Positions 18,353-27,016 are shown, numbered from the stretch's first letter. The stretch: 64,000 bases of DNA from JACVRW01 sp963821275 (GCA_963821275.1 CAWGDF010000004.1:248001-312000); one strand, 5' to 3'. A program made the numbers and translations. The notes: generated from the sequence alone by a model not told the origin.

Positions 18353-19077
18353 GACTGCATCGCCTTCACGTAGACGTCCTGCAGCCGGCTGACCCCGAAG
18401 TCCTCGCGCAGTCCCTCGGCCGAGTCGCGGGCGATGAGGTGACCGTCCCGGATCAGGGCGATCTCCTCGCACAGCTCCTCGGCCTCCTCGAGGTAGTGCG
18501 TGGTCAGAAGAATCGTGGTGCCCTCGGCGTGCAGCCGGCGGATGTAGCGCCAGAGCTCGCTGCGCAGCTCGAAGTCCACGCCCGCCGTGGGCTCGTCCAG
18601 GATCACAAGGCGGGGCCGGTGCATCAGCGCCCGGGCGAGAAGCAGGCGGCGGCGCTGGCCGCCCGAGAGCCGCGGCGCGCGCGTGTCGCGCTTGGCCTCG
18701 AGGCCGAAGATCGCGATCATCTCGTCGGCGCGCTGCTCCAGGTCGTCCATGCCGAAGTAGCCGCCGTGGTAGACCAGCGTCTCGCGTACGGTCAGGAAGC
18801 GGTCGAGGTTGATGTCCTGCTCTGCCAGGCCGATCCAGGAGCGCGCCCGCATGGAGCTGTGGGGCTCGCCGAACACCGCGATCTCGCCCGCGGTGACGCG
18901 CAGCAGGTTGCAGACGGCGCTGATCAGGGTGGTCTTGCCCGCCCCGTTGGGGCCCAGCAGCCCGAAGAACGCGCCCGCCGGAATCTCGAGGTCGAAGTCC
19001 TCCAGCGCGAGGGTGCCGTCGTCGTAACGCTTGGTCAGGCCGCGCAGGGCGAGCGCGGGCGGGTCGTCTCTGAACAC
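18349..19077 (-). CDS. ABC transporter ATP-binding protein (ABC-2 exporter)
   Basis: The 242-residue nucleotide-binding subunit for the coupled permease. Walker A GPNGAGKTT is at about residues 40-48, the signature LSGGQRRRLLLARAL near 138, Walker B LVILDEPTAGVD near 160, and the H-loop LLTTHYLEEAEEL near 192. Length and motifs fit the DrrA/NodI group. The start MFRDDPP is the first ATG after the 40-bp gap that follows rmlB. The gene order is ATPase, permease, udgB. Confidence 0.93.
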   Translation of the reverse strand: MFRDDPPALALRGLTKRYDDGTLALEDFDLEIPAGAFFGLLGPNGAGKTTLISAVCNLLRVTAGEIAVFGEPHSSMRARSWIGLAEQDINLDRFLTVRETLVYHGGYFGMDDLEQRADEMIAIFGLEAKRDTRAPRLSGGQRRRLLLARALMHRPRLVILDEPTAGVDFELRSELWRYIRRLHAEGTTILLTTHYLEEAEELCEEIALIRDGHLIARDSAEGLREDFGVSRLQDVYVKAMQS

Positions 19078-19117
19078 CGCTACGAGGCTATCGGGCGGCC
19101 GACTTTGGGCCGGCGCC

Positions 19118-20101
19118 CTACGACAGCGCCCGCCCGTAGTGGCGCTCGTAGTACTCGCGGTACTCGCCCGAGCGGATCGGGGCCCACCAGTCCTCGTTGT
19201 CGCGGTACCAGTCGACGGTCCGAGCCAGTCCGTCCTTGAAGCCGACCCCGGCTTCCCAGCCGAGCTCGGACCGCAGCTTGTGGCTGGCCAGCGAGTAGCG
19301 GCGGTCGTGGCCGGGACGGTCCTTCACGTACTCGATCAGCGACTCGTCGCGGCCGGTCAGCTCGAGGATCCGGCGCACCACGTCGAGGTTCTCGCACTCG
19401 TCAGGCCCGCCCGCGTTGTAGGCCTCACCGGCGCGGCCCTCGAGCAGGACCGTGTGGATCGCCCGGCAGAAGTCCTCCACGTAGAGCCAGTTGCGCACCT
19501 GGCGGCCGTCGCCGTAGACCGGCAGCGAGTCCCCGTTCAGCGCGTTCAGCACGCACAGGGGGATCAGCTTCTCCGGGTACTGACGCGGGCCGTAGTTGTT
19601 CGAGCCGCGGCAGATCACCGCCTCGAGGCCGTAGGTGTGCGCGTGAGCGGAGACCAGCAGGTCGCCCCCGGCCTTGGTGGCCGAGTAGGGGGAGGACGGG
19701 TCGAGCGGTGAGGTCTCGGTGAACGAGCCCTCGGCGATCGAGCCGTACACCTCGTCGGTCGACACCTGCAGGAAGCGGGCCACTCCGCGCTCGCGCACGG
19801 CGTCGAGCAGCACTCCGGTGCCGATCACGTGCGTCCGGGCGAACGCGTTCTGGTCGGCGATCGAGCGGTCGACGTGCGACTCGGCAGCGAAGTTGACCAC
19901 GGCGTCCGCGCCGTCGGTCAGCTCGAGCACCAGCTCACGGTCCTCGATGCCTCCCACCACCAGCTCCACGCCGTCGGGCAGGTTCTCGCGCCGCCCGGCG
20001 TAGGTGAGCTTGTCGAGCACCGTCACCTCGTGCTCGCCCTGCACGAGGTGGACGTAGGTGGAGCCGATGAAGCCGGCCGCGCCGGTCACCAGCAGCTTCA
20101 T
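19118..20101 (-). CDS. rmlB: dTDP-glucose 4,6-dehydratase
   Basis: Converts dTDP-glucose to dTDP-4-keto-6-deoxyglucose, the second step of dTDP-L-rhamnose synthesis. The 327-residue extended SDR has the NAD motif TGAAGFIGS at about residues 6-14, the STDEVYGS segment, YSATKAGGD carrying the Tyr-Lys pair, RGSNNYGPRQYPEKLIP, and WYRDNEDWW at the end. The ATG overlaps the rmlD stop as ATGA, so it is translated with rmlD. It is the last of three rml genes; rmlC is absent here. Confidence 0.95.
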   Translation of the reverse strand: MKLLVTGAAGFIGSTYVHLVQGEHEVTVLDKLTYAGRRENLPDGVELVVGGIEDRELVLELTDGADAVVNFAAESHVDRSIADQNAFARTHVIGTGVLLDAVRERGVARFLQVSTDEVYGSIAEGSFTETSPLDPSSPYSATKAGGDLLVSAHAHTYGLEAVICRGSNNYGPRQYPEKLIPLCVLNALNGDSLPVYGDGRQVRNWLYVEDFCRAIHTVLLEGRAGEAYNAGGPDECENLDVVRRILELTGRDESLIEYVKDRPGHDRRYSLASHKLRSELGWEAGVGFKDGLARTVDWYRDNEDWWAPIRSGEYREYYERHYGRALS

Positions 20102-20898
20102 GCCCTCACCCCCAGGTAGGCCTCCAGCCCCTCCTGCCACGGCGCCAGTGTCCGCCCGTGCTCGCTGCCCAGCACCGACCAGGCCGGCCGTCGTGCGGGC
20201 AGGGGGTACTCCTCGGTGCTGATCGGCTCCACGCTGCAGTCAACGCGGCAGCGGGCGAATATCTCGCAGGCGAACTCGTGCCAGGAGCAGGCACCCGCGC
20301 CTGCCAGGTGGTGGATCCCGTAGTCCTCGGACTCCGCGAGGCTCACCAGCGCCTCGGCCAGGTGCCCGGTGAACGTCGGGCACCCGACCTGGTCGGCCAC
20401 CACCCTCAACCGCTCGCGTTCGCGCCCCAGCCGCAGCATCGTCTCCACGAAGTTGGGCCCGCCGGGCCCGAACAGCCAGGAGGAGCGGACGATGAAGTGC
20501 TTCGGGTTGGCCTCCGCCGTGGCCCGCTCCCCGGCGAGCTTGGAGCGGCCGTAGCTCTGCAGGGGGCCGGTGGGATCGGACTCGAGGTAGGGCGTGCGCT
20601 TGGCCCCGTCGAACACGTAGTCGGTGGAGACGTAGACCACGCGTCGCGCCGCGGCGGCCACGTTGCGCGCCCCGTCGCGGTTGACAGCGAGCGCCTCGGC
20701 CTCGTGCTCCTCGGCGTCGTCCACCCCCGTCCAGGCGGCGCAGTTGATCACCACGTCGAAGCCGGTGAGGGCCTCCTGCACGGCGTCGGCGTCGGTCACG
20801 TCCAGGTCGGCGCGCGAGAAGGCCGCCATGTCGTCACCGGCGGCGCGCACCACGTCCTGGCCCAGCATTCCGGCCGCGCCGGTCACCGCGACGGTCAA
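20098..20898 (-). CDS. rmlD: dTDP-4-dehydrorhamnose reductase
   Basis: NADPH reduction giving dTDP-L-rhamnose. The 266-residue protein has TGAAGMLGQD at the N-terminus, the VINCAAWTGVDDAE loop, STDYVFDG, YGRSKLAGE (catalytic Tyr and Lys) and SSWLFGPGGPNFVETML. The start is a TTG that forms a TTGA overlap with the rmlA stop. No ATG or GTG lies closer to the conserved first strand. The 3' end overlaps rmlB by four bases. The three overlaps mean the A-D-B set is read as one unit. Confidence 0.94.
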   Translation of the reverse strand: MTVAVTGAAGMLGQDVVRAAGDDMAAFSRADLDVTDADAVQEALTGFDVVINCAAWTGVDDAEEHEAEALAVNRDGARNVAAAARRVVYVSTDYVFDGAKRTPYLESDPTGPLQSYGRSKLAGERATAEANPKHFIVRSSWLFGPGGPNFVETMLRLGRERERLRVVADQVGCPTFTGHLAEALVSLAESEDYGIHHLAGAGACSWHEFACEIFARCRVDCSVEPISTEEYPLPARRPAWSVLGSEHGRTLAPWQEGLEAYLGVRA

Positions 20899-21962
20899 AG
20901 GATCTGCACGTCCGCGTGGTCGCCGACCACGAAGCGGTAGGCCCGCGGAAAGGCGGGCCCGCGGCCGATGCGCACGTCCTTGCCGATCAGGCTGGCCTCG
21001 ATGCGGTACTCGAGGTCGCGGACGCTCGAGCCCGAGAGCACGATCGAGTGCTCCAGCTCGGCCTTCTCGATCGTCACGTCGTCCCCGATCGCCGTATAGG
21101 GGCCGATGTAGGCGTCCCGTATCCGCGAGCCACGCCCGATGATCGCCGGCCCGCGAACGGTGGTCCGCTCGAGTTGCGCCCCCTCCGCGACCACCACGCG
21201 CCCCTCCACGCGTGACTCGACCAGCGTGCCCTCCACGCGCTCCTCCAGGTCGTCGAGGATCAGCCGGTTGGCCTCGAGCATGTCCTGCACCTGGCCGGTG
21301 TCCTTCCACCAGCCGTGCACGATGTGCGGGTCCACCCGCTTGCCCTGGTCGAGCAGGGTCTGGATGGCGTCGGTGATCTCGAGCTCGCCCCGCCAGGAGG
21401 GCTCGATGGCGCGAGCCGAGCCAAAGATCGCCGGCGTGAACATGTAGACGCCCACGAGCGCCAGGTTGGTCTCCGGCTGCTTCGGCTTCTCCACCAGCCG
21501 GGAGACGCGTCCGTCCCCGTTCAGCTCGGCCACGCCGTAGTGCTCGGGGTCCGGCACGGGGGTGAGCAGGATGAGGGCGTCCGGGCTCTCGCTGCGGAAC
21601 GTCTCCACCAGGTCGACGATGCCGTCGCGCAGAAGGTTGTCGCCGAGGTACATCACGAAGGGCGAGTCGCCCAGGAAGGGCTCGGCGGTGAGCACCGCGT
21701 GGGCCAGGCCGAGGGGCTCGTCCTGCTCGATGTACTCGATGCTGATCCCGAACTGCGACCCGTCGCCCGCGGCAGCGCGGATCTCGCCCCCGGTCTCCGG
21801 CGCGATGATGATCCCCACTTCGGAGATCCCAGCGTCGGCCATCGCCTCGAGCCCGTAGAAGAGCACGGGCTTGTTGGCCACCGGCACCAGCTGCTTGGCG
21901 CTCGTGTGGGTCAGCGGACGCAGGCGGGTGCCCTTGCCTCCGGACAGGATCAGGCCCTTAAT
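20895..21962 (-). CDS. rmlA: Glucose-1-phosphate thymidylyltransferase, long form, apparent ATT start
   Basis: Makes dTDP-glucose from dTTP and glucose 1-phosphate. The conserved N-terminus is encoded in full (KGLILSGGKGTRLRPLTHTS, then AKQLVPVANKP), so a GTG start at 21887 would delete the nucleotide-binding signature. Between an in-frame upstream stop and this motif there is no ATG, GTG or TTG. The codon before KGLIL is ATT (21960-21962), preceded by GGAGG at a spacing of 5 bases and overlapping the TAA of the gene before. From ATT the protein has 355 residues, the usual length of StrD-like long RmlA with a C-terminal left-handed beta-helix (about 240-355). Confidence 0.9.
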   Translation of the reverse strand: MKGLILSGGKGTRLRPLTHTSAKQLVPVANKPVLFYGLEAMADAGISEVGIIIAPETGGEIRAAAGDGSQFGISIEYIEQDEPLGLAHAVLTAEPFLGDSPFVMYLGDNLLRDGIVDLVETFRSESPDALILLTPVPDPEHYGVAELNGDGRVSRLVEKPKQPETNLALVGVYMFTPAIFGSARAIEPSWRGELEITDAIQTLLDQGKRVDPHIVHGWWKDTGQVQDMLEANRLILDDLEERVEGTLVESRVEGRVVVAEGAQLERTTVRGPAIIGRGSRIRDAYIGPYTAIGDDVTIEKAELEHSIVLSGSSVRDLEYRIEASLIGKDVRIGRGPAFPRAYRFVVGDHADVQIL

Positions 21963-22419
21963 AGGTGCCTCCGAGCTTGCGGTGGTCCCAGGTCACCACG
22001 CGGGAGGGAACGAACCGCAGGCCCACCCGCTTCTGCGCCTGGGCGCTCACCATCCCGCGGATCTCGTCGTTTAGGTCCCCGGCGTAGCGCTCGAACAGCG
22101 CCAGGCCATAATTCTCCACCTCGGCCGGATCCCGTTCGACGCCCACCTCGCACTCGAGCATCACGCCGCGCAGCTCGTGATACTCAACGCCGTCCTCGAT
22201 GCCCAGCGTGGCCCGTGGATCGCGCTCGAGGTTCCTGGCCTTCTGCGACTTGGCGTAGGTCCAGCCGCTCAGGGCCGTCCCGTCGGCGACGAACCAGAGG
22301 GGCACCATGTGCGGCAGGCCCCGGGGGCCGACCGTGGCGCACTGCATGACCATCTGCTCGGCGAGAAACGCCTCGAGCTCCTCGTCGCTCATCCGGATCT
22401 GATCCCGTCGCGACGGCAT
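21958..22419 (-). CDS. Split-barrel flavin/F420-dependent oxidoreductase-like protein
   Basis: A 153-residue PNPOx-like split beta-barrel protein. The N-terminus MSDEELEAFLAEQMVMQCATVGPRGLPHMVPLWF is typical of the actinobacterial F420- or FMN-binding FDOR-B families; TYAKSQKARNLERDPRATL is the phosphate-binding turn. The C-terminal VVTWDHRKLGGTY resembles the end of F420-linked members. The substrate and cofactor cannot be fixed; F420 is likely in this phylum. Its TAA overlaps the proposed ATT start of rmlA by one base, so it heads the rml unit. An internal start at MSDEEL is possible. Confidence 0.8.
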   Translation of the reverse strand: MPSRRDQIRMSDEELEAFLAEQMVMQCATVGPRGLPHMVPLWFVADGTALSGWTYAKSQKARNLERDPRATLGIEDGVEYHELRGVMLECEVGVERDPAEVENYGLALFERYAGDLNDEIRGMVSAQAQKRVGLRFVPSRVVTWDHRKLGGTY

Positions 22420-22443
22420 CGCGCCACGGAACCCTACGCCCGT

Positions 22444-24481
22444 CTAGCGCCGCGCGGCCCCCGCGAGCGCCTCGGCGGCGTCCAGCACCGCCTGGCGGGC
22501 CTCGTCGGGGTCCAGCACCACGGCGTCGCCCGCCTCCTTCAGCACCTCGCGCACCAGCCATTCGTGGGAGGCGAAGGTGCGCTCGACGATCACGGCGCCG
22601 TCGTTCAGCTCGTCGACAACGTGGTGGGCCTCGCGCTCCCAGCGCGCCCGCTCGGGCGACACCCAGATCCGCGCGGCCTCGGACGCCGGCACCTCGCCGG
22701 TGGCCAGCCAGCCGGTCACGTCGGGCTCGACGCCCGGGCGGGGCTCGAATGACTCGTCGAGCACGGTGGCCTCGCGGATGCGGTCGAGCCGGTACGACCG
22801 CGGCTTGTCCTTCTCGAGGTCGAACGAGTGCACGTACCAGCCCTCCTGCCCGTTGGCGAGCTTGTACGGCTCGATCGTCCGCTCGATGAACTCGTCCTCG
22901 TTCTCCTTGTAGTACTTGATTCGGAGCAGGCGCCCGGCGGCGATCGCCTCGCCCACCACCCGCGCGACCTGCGAGTCGTCCCCCTTGGCCGTGGTGATCT
23001 GCAGGCCGTCCTCGGCCGGGTCCTGCCCGAGTGCGTCGACGATCCGCTGGCGGGCCGTGGCCAGAGAGCCCTCGGCCAGGTGCTCGCCGATCAGGTCGAT
23101 CGCCGCCACGAGCGCCTTGGCCTCGAGCGGCAGCAGGCGGGCGGGGCGAGCGAAGTTGTCGCCGTAGGGCTCGGGATCGACCTCGATCTGCTCACCCTGC
23201 ACCTCGGCGTAGAGCACGTAGCTCCCGCCGCCGAAGTTCACGACGTTCAGCACGTCGATGTCCTGGCGCAGCTCCTGGCCGGACACCTGCAGCCGGTCAC
23301 AGAGCTCCGCCACGTCGAGCTTTCGCCCGTCGCGCGCGGCTTCGATCAGGATGCCCGCCAGCGTGACCAGGCGGGCGAAGCGCTCGGGGCGGATCGGCGA
23401 CTCGAGCCCGTCCTCGTCGGCCTCCCCCGCGGCGTCGGGGCGGCGCCGGACCGCCGAGTCGGTGTCCGGCGGGTTGCCGTGGCGCTCGATCACGAGCTCG
23501 AGCCGCTCGCGCAGCTCGGCCACCAGCTCCTCCGGTCCCTCGAGGCGAGCCTGGTCGCCCAGCCCCAGCACCCAGGAGACCATCTGGCGCGCGTCGGCGT
23601 AGTCGGTCTCGAAGATCACTCCGCCGTCGGCCTCGGTGACCTCCCCGGCGTGGCCGAAGTGGCGCAGCGCGAGCCAGTCGATGCGGTCGGAGAGCCAGAT
23701 GCGGGCCCGGCCCACCGGATCGCCGAGCTGCCAGTCGGTGCGCGTGGCGTACCAGCGCGGATCGAAGTCCTCGGGCCGGTTGAAGTCGTGCTCGGCCTTG
23801 GAGGCGTAGCCCACCTTCCCCCGGATGCGGGAGACCCGGAAGACCCGCACGTCGTCCCGCTCGTGCGAGTACCCGATCAGATAGAACTGCCCGCCGCGGT
23901 AGAGCAGGTGGTAGGGGTTCGACCTTCCGCGACTCGACCGCGTCGCGTCCCATCGTGTAGTAGTCGAAGACGATCGTCTTGCGGCGGAAGATGGCGGTCT
24001 CGACCTTGGACAGCCGCTGCGATACGCCGCGCCCGCCGGCCTGGGCAGTGACCGCCAGCGCCACGCTGCGCTGCTCCGGCGCGTCGAACGGCGAGGGCTT
24101 GCCCCAGGAGAGCTGCTGGAGCGCGAGCCGGAACGGCTCGGCGTAGGCGAACTGGCCGTCGAGCAGGCTGAGCGACATCCGCAGCAGGCTGAGCTCCTGG
24201 TCGGTGAACTCGATCGCCGGCAGGTAGAAGTTCTCCGGCGGCAGCGAGTAGTTCTCGGCCTCGTAGTAGCCCTCGGCCGGCCGGTCGACCTTCAGGTGGA
24301 TGCCCAGCGAATCGAGCTCGGCCCGGTCGGCGTAGAAGCGGCGGGCGAAGGCCTCGTCGTTCATCTGCGAGTAGCCCTCCACGTCCTGCTTGATCTCGAG
24401 CGCCGAGACCGGCCGGCGCTCGGCCATCAGGAACGAGATCAGCGACAGCTGACGTATGAGCTTCTCGGTGTCCTTGGCCAT
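22444..24481 (-). CDS. pafBC: Fused PafB-PafC WYL-domain DNA-damage regulator, interrupted by a frameshift
   Basis: Two tandem winged-helix plus WYL units in about 679 codons, as in the fused PafBC of some Actinobacteria; PafBC activates the RecA/LexA-independent DNA-damage response. Unit 1 starts MAKDTEKLIRQLSLISFLMAE (24481) and runs to VFDYYTMGRDAVESRKVEP. The frame then breaks at 23914-23920, where one extra base (in GAACCCC) shifts it. The correct continuation PYHLLYRGGQFYLIGYSHE is in the next frame, followed by unit 2 (HTH near IRPERFARLVTLAGILIEA, WYL near KYYKENEDEFIERTIEPY) to AGAARR at 22444. The span is 3n+1. Either the gene is broken or this is a sequence error. No proteasome or tatA genes adjoin it. 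Confidence 0.8.
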
Positions 24482-24622
24482 GCGAGTGCGTCTGAGGATA
24501 AGCGGGAACCCGGGGCAGTCTCGCCCCCGGGCGCCGTTCGGCAACCGCTATTTGCGGTGTAGCGATGAGTTCCGCGGCCCCCTACGGTCCGTTCGGAAGA
24601 CCTGGGACTTGAGGAGGTAGAC

Positions 24623-25387
24623 GTGTTGCTCGAGGCCAAGAAGGCAGTCATCTACGGCGGGGCAGGCTCGATCGGCGGTGCGGTGGCTCGTGCCTTCGCT
24701 CGCGAGGGCGCGACGGTCTTTCTCGCCGGGCGCACCCGGAGCGCGCTCGAGGAGGTCGCGGACTCGATCCGCGCCGCGGGAGCGGAGGCGAACACCGCGG
24801 AGGTCGACGCGCTGGACGAGAAGGCCGTCGATCGCCACGCCGATGCCGTAGCCGAGGAGGCCGGAGGGATCGACATCTCCTTCAACCTGATCGCGCACCC
24901 GTACACCCACGGCGTCCCGCTTGCCGAGATGAAGGTCGATGACTTCATGGCCCCGGTGGAGACCGCCGCCAGGACGACCTTCCTGACCGCGCGGGCGGCC
25001 GCGCGCCACATGATCCCCAGGCGCTCGGGGGTGATCCTCGCCTTCGGCGGTCCCGGGGACCGCAGCGGGCCGATGCGCGACTACTACCTCGGCGGCACCC
25101 AGGTCGCCTTCGACGCGATCGAGACGATGCGACGTCAGCTCGCCGTCGAGCTGGGACCGCACGGAATTCGTGTCGTCACGCTGGCAAGCGGAGGCATACC
25201 CGAAACGATCCCCGAGGGCCTCGACGGTCGCGAGAGCATCGTCGAGATGATCGAAGGACAGACCCTCCTGGGGCGAGCTGCGACGCTAGAGGATGTTGGC
25301 AACGCGGCCGCCTTCGCCGCGTCCGATTGGGGCCGCAGCATGACGGCGGCCATCGTCAACGTCAGCTGCGGCGCGCTCGTGGACTGA
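24623..25387 (+). CDS. SDR-fold protein lacking the usual catalytic residues
   Basis: A 254-residue Rossmann-fold protein. The GTG start is 5 bases after GAGGAGG (24611-24617). The N-terminus has AVIYGGAGSIGGAVARAF, a cofactor loop like TGxxxGIG. The classical Ser is absent in the strand ILAFGGPGD, and the expected YxxxK reads DYYLGGTQ, with no Lys. The C-terminus (MTAAIVNVSCGALVD) fits SDR length. It could be an enoyl-reductase-like or binding-only SDR. No substrate can be assigned. It is convergent with the acidic protein gene across a hairpin. Confidence 0.75.
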   Translation: MLLEAKKAVIYGGAGSIGGAVARAFAREGATVFLAGRTRSALEEVADSIRAAGAEANTAEVDALDEKAVDRHADAVAEEAGGIDISFNLIAHPYTHGVPLAEMKVDDFMAPVETAARTTFLTARAAARHMIPRRSGVILAFGGPGDRSGPMRDYYLGGTQVAFDAIETMRRQLAVELGPHGIRVVTLASGGIPETIPEGLDGRESIVEMIEGQTLLGRAATLEDVGNAAAFAASDWGRSMTAAIVNVSCGALVD

Positions 25388-25404
25388 TCGCTGCCGCCCA
25401 CCCC

Positions 25405-25456
25405 GGGGGGTTTGGTTCTTTAGCGTCCGTACGGGCAACAAAGGAACCACACCCCC
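25405..25456. terminator. Bulged inverted repeat between convergent genes
   Basis: GGGGGTTTGGTTCTTT near 25406-25421 can pair with AAAGGAACCACACCCCC near 25440-25456, with a bulge and a loop of about 18 bases. It lies between the convergent ends of the SDR and the acidic protein gene, so it may be a bidirectional terminator. There is no clean T-tract. Confidence 0.45.
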
Positions 25457-25480
25457 TTGACGGGCGGCTGCTGGGCGCGA

Positions 25481-25858
25481 CTAGCGATCGGACTGGACGT
25501 CGGGCCGGGGCGCCGCCCCAGCCGCGTCCTTCAGGTCGGGCTCCGCGTCCGCAGGCGGCTCGGGACCGCCGTCGGTCACGGCGTCTGCCTCCTCGCCGCC
25601 GGCGGGATCGACTCCGGCCTCGGTCGCCGGCTCCTCCGAGCCGGTCGTCTCTCCCAGCACCGAGCTGCCCAGCTCGGGATCGTCGGCCAGCCTCTCGCGG
25701 GGCGCGTCGGACCCTCCGGCGTCGGCGGGCACGATGCCCTCGTCCGCGGTCTCCGCCCACTCACCCTTCTCGCGGGCCTCCGCCTCGTCGGGCGTGGTCC
25801 CGCCCCGCTGCTCGCTCGGCTTCTGCGCGTCTTGGTCAGCCATCAAGGTCGAACCCAT
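25481..25858 (-). CDS. Acidic, probably disordered protein
   Basis: About 125 residues (or 120 from MADQDAQ), very rich in Asp, Glu, Ala, Gly and Pro, with no hydrophobic segment. DEAEAREKGEWAETADEGI and PADAEPDLKDAAGAAPRPD are typical stretches. I recognise no family. An AAAAGGG sequence about 9 bases upstream favours the start MGSTLM at 25858. It is divergent from the zinc-ribbon gene with 24 bp between starts. Low-complexity proteins of this kind are common in soil Actinobacteria; the function is unknown. Confidence 0.55.
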   Translation of the reverse strand: MGSTLMADQDAQKPSEQRGGTTPDEAEAREKGEWAETADEGIVPADAGGSDAPRERLADDPELGSSVLGETTGSEEPATEAGVDPAGGEEADAVTDGGPEPPADAEPDLKDAAGAAPRPDVQSDR

Positions 25859-25882
25859 CGCCCGTTTACCCTTTTCCGGGAG

Positions 25883-26146
25883 ATGGCAAGCATCGCGATG
25901 CGGGAGATCCGCCCGGGCGAGGTGCCGTTCGACGGGGGGACCGCGCTTCAGGAGGATCCCGACCGCCCCGCGTTCCGGGGAAACGGGCCCGACGACTACG
26001 TCTGCGTGGAGTGCGGAAACGTGCTGGCCGAGTCGATGCATCCCATGCAGATGACCAAGAAGGTGCGCGTCCGTTGCGGCCGCTGCTCGACGGTCAATGT
26101 GGCCGTGACCGACGAGTCGGCCGACCCCGCCCGCAGGCGGCACTGA
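25883..26146 (+). CDS. Small zinc-ribbon protein
   Basis: An 87-residue protein with VCVECGNVLAESMHPMQ and VRVRCGRCST, giving two CxxC pairs about 25 residues apart, a zinc-ribbon fold. The N-terminus (MREIRPGEVPFDGG) is acidic. The start is either MASIAM (25883) or MREI (25898); neither has a good ribosome-binding site, so leaderless expression is possible. It ends 44 bp before the first small membrane gene of the CO dehydrogenase cluster and could be the first gene of that operon. DNA or protein binding is equally possible. Confidence 0.65.
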   Translation: MASIAMREIRPGEVPFDGGTALQEDPDRPAFRGNGPDDYVCVECGNVLAESMHPMQMTKKVRVRCGRCSTVNVAVTDESADPARRRH

Positions 26147-26190
26147 TCGGGTACTGTCAGCGTTGGGAGTGCGAATCCGGGAGGAGGCCG

Positions 26191-26460
26191 ATGAGCAGTT
26201 GGGCTGAGCCGGCGGCGTCGACCGCTTGGCCGGTGGGACTCGCGCTCGGCGTGGTCGTGATCGCCGTGGCGGCGGTGATCGTGATCGTGATCGTCATGCT
26301 GGCCAAGCGGATCTCCGAGCAGGCCCGCACGGCCGAGGAGGCCGTCGAGGTGGTTCGCACGCAGACCGCGGAGCTAGGCGAGATCGCGCGTATCAACGAC
26401 TCCGGCGTGAGGGTCCTGCACGCCGCGCGCGCGCTCAGGAAGGTGGCGGTTGGGAAATGA
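26191..26460 (+). CDS. Small single-span membrane protein 1 of the cox cluster
   Basis: 89 residues. A very hydrophobic helix at about residues 15-37 (GLALGVVVIAVAAVIVIVIV) is followed by a basic turn (AKRISEQAR) and an amphipathic helix to the end. The ATG sits 5 bases after GGAGG. The stop shares ATGA with the next gene. No family is recognised. By the positive-inside rule the C-terminal helix is cytoplasmic, the side where CO dehydrogenase works. A role as membrane anchor or scaffold is inference from position. Confidence 0.75.
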   Translation: MSSWAEPAASTAWPVGLALGVVVIAVAAVIVIVIVMLAKRISEQARTAEEAVEVVRTQTAELGEIARINDSGVRVLHAARALRKVAVGK

Positions 26461-26744
26461 CGCAGGTGGCGGTCTCCGCTGACACCTACTGGGGCATCGC
26501 ACTGGCCATTGGCCTCGTCGCGGCGCTGGTGGTGGCCTTTCTCCTGGTGCTCCTCCTGATGTACATCGGGCGGATCCGGCGCTCCGTCGACGGCCTTCTG
26601 GCGATCGCCGGCAATGTCGGGGCCAACACGGCGAACATCCCGCAGCTGGAGGCCACAGCGCCGGTCCTCGCCGAGATCGTGGACGAGGCCGTCGTCCAGG
26701 ACGGCTACATGAACGCGCTCACCGACGGATACGCCGACAAATGA
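26457..26744 (+). CDS. Small single-span membrane protein 2 of the cox cluster
   Basis: 95 residues. A short exported N-terminus (MTQVAVSADTYWG) leads to a membrane helix at about 13-37, then RIRR and an amphipathic tail (SVDGLLAIAGNVGANTANI) ending in an acidic segment. It overlaps the genes before and after by ATGA. The architecture matches its neighbours but the sequence is distinct. The function is unknown. Confidence 0.75.
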   Translation: MTQVAVSADTYWGIALAIGLVAALVVAFLLVLLLMYIGRIRRSVDGLLAIAGNVGANTANIPQLEATAPVLAEIVDEAVVQDGYMNALTDGYADK

Positions 26745-27016
26745 GCGACACCGCCTACATCCTGCTCAGCGTCGCTTTGGCGCTCCTCGTCATCGTCGTT
26801 CTGGCCGTCGCGCTGATCCGCGCCCGGCAGGGCCTCGAGGCGATCTCCGAGGGCCTGGCCACGCTCGGGTCCGCGCTGGAGGACGTCGAGTCCCAGCACC
26901 TGCGTCCGCTCGAGCCCGCCGTGAAGGCCATCAACGCCCAGTTCGACGTGATCCTCGGCGCGTTGCCCGGGATCGCCAAGAAGGCCTCGGTCGTGGCCGA
27001 GAGGAGGCCGCGATGA
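26741..27016 (+). CDS. Small single-span membrane protein 3 of the cox cluster
   Basis: 91 residues with a membrane helix at about 6-27 (ILLSVALALLVIVVLAVALI), RAR, then heptad-like GLEAISEGLATLGSALEDVE and a basic end (KKASVVAERRPR). The tail looks able to form a coiled coil. It is joined to both neighbours by ATGA overlaps. I recognise no family. Confidence 0.75.
   Translation: MSDTAYILLSVALALLVIVVLAVALIRARQGLEAISEGLATLGSALEDVESQHLRPLEPAVKAINAQFDVILGALPGIAKKASVVAERRPR

Noticed and set aside
21887..21889. GTG as the start of rmlA
   Set aside because: It would delete about 25 residues including the nucleotide-binding signature GGKGTRLRP that is encoded in frame just upstream.
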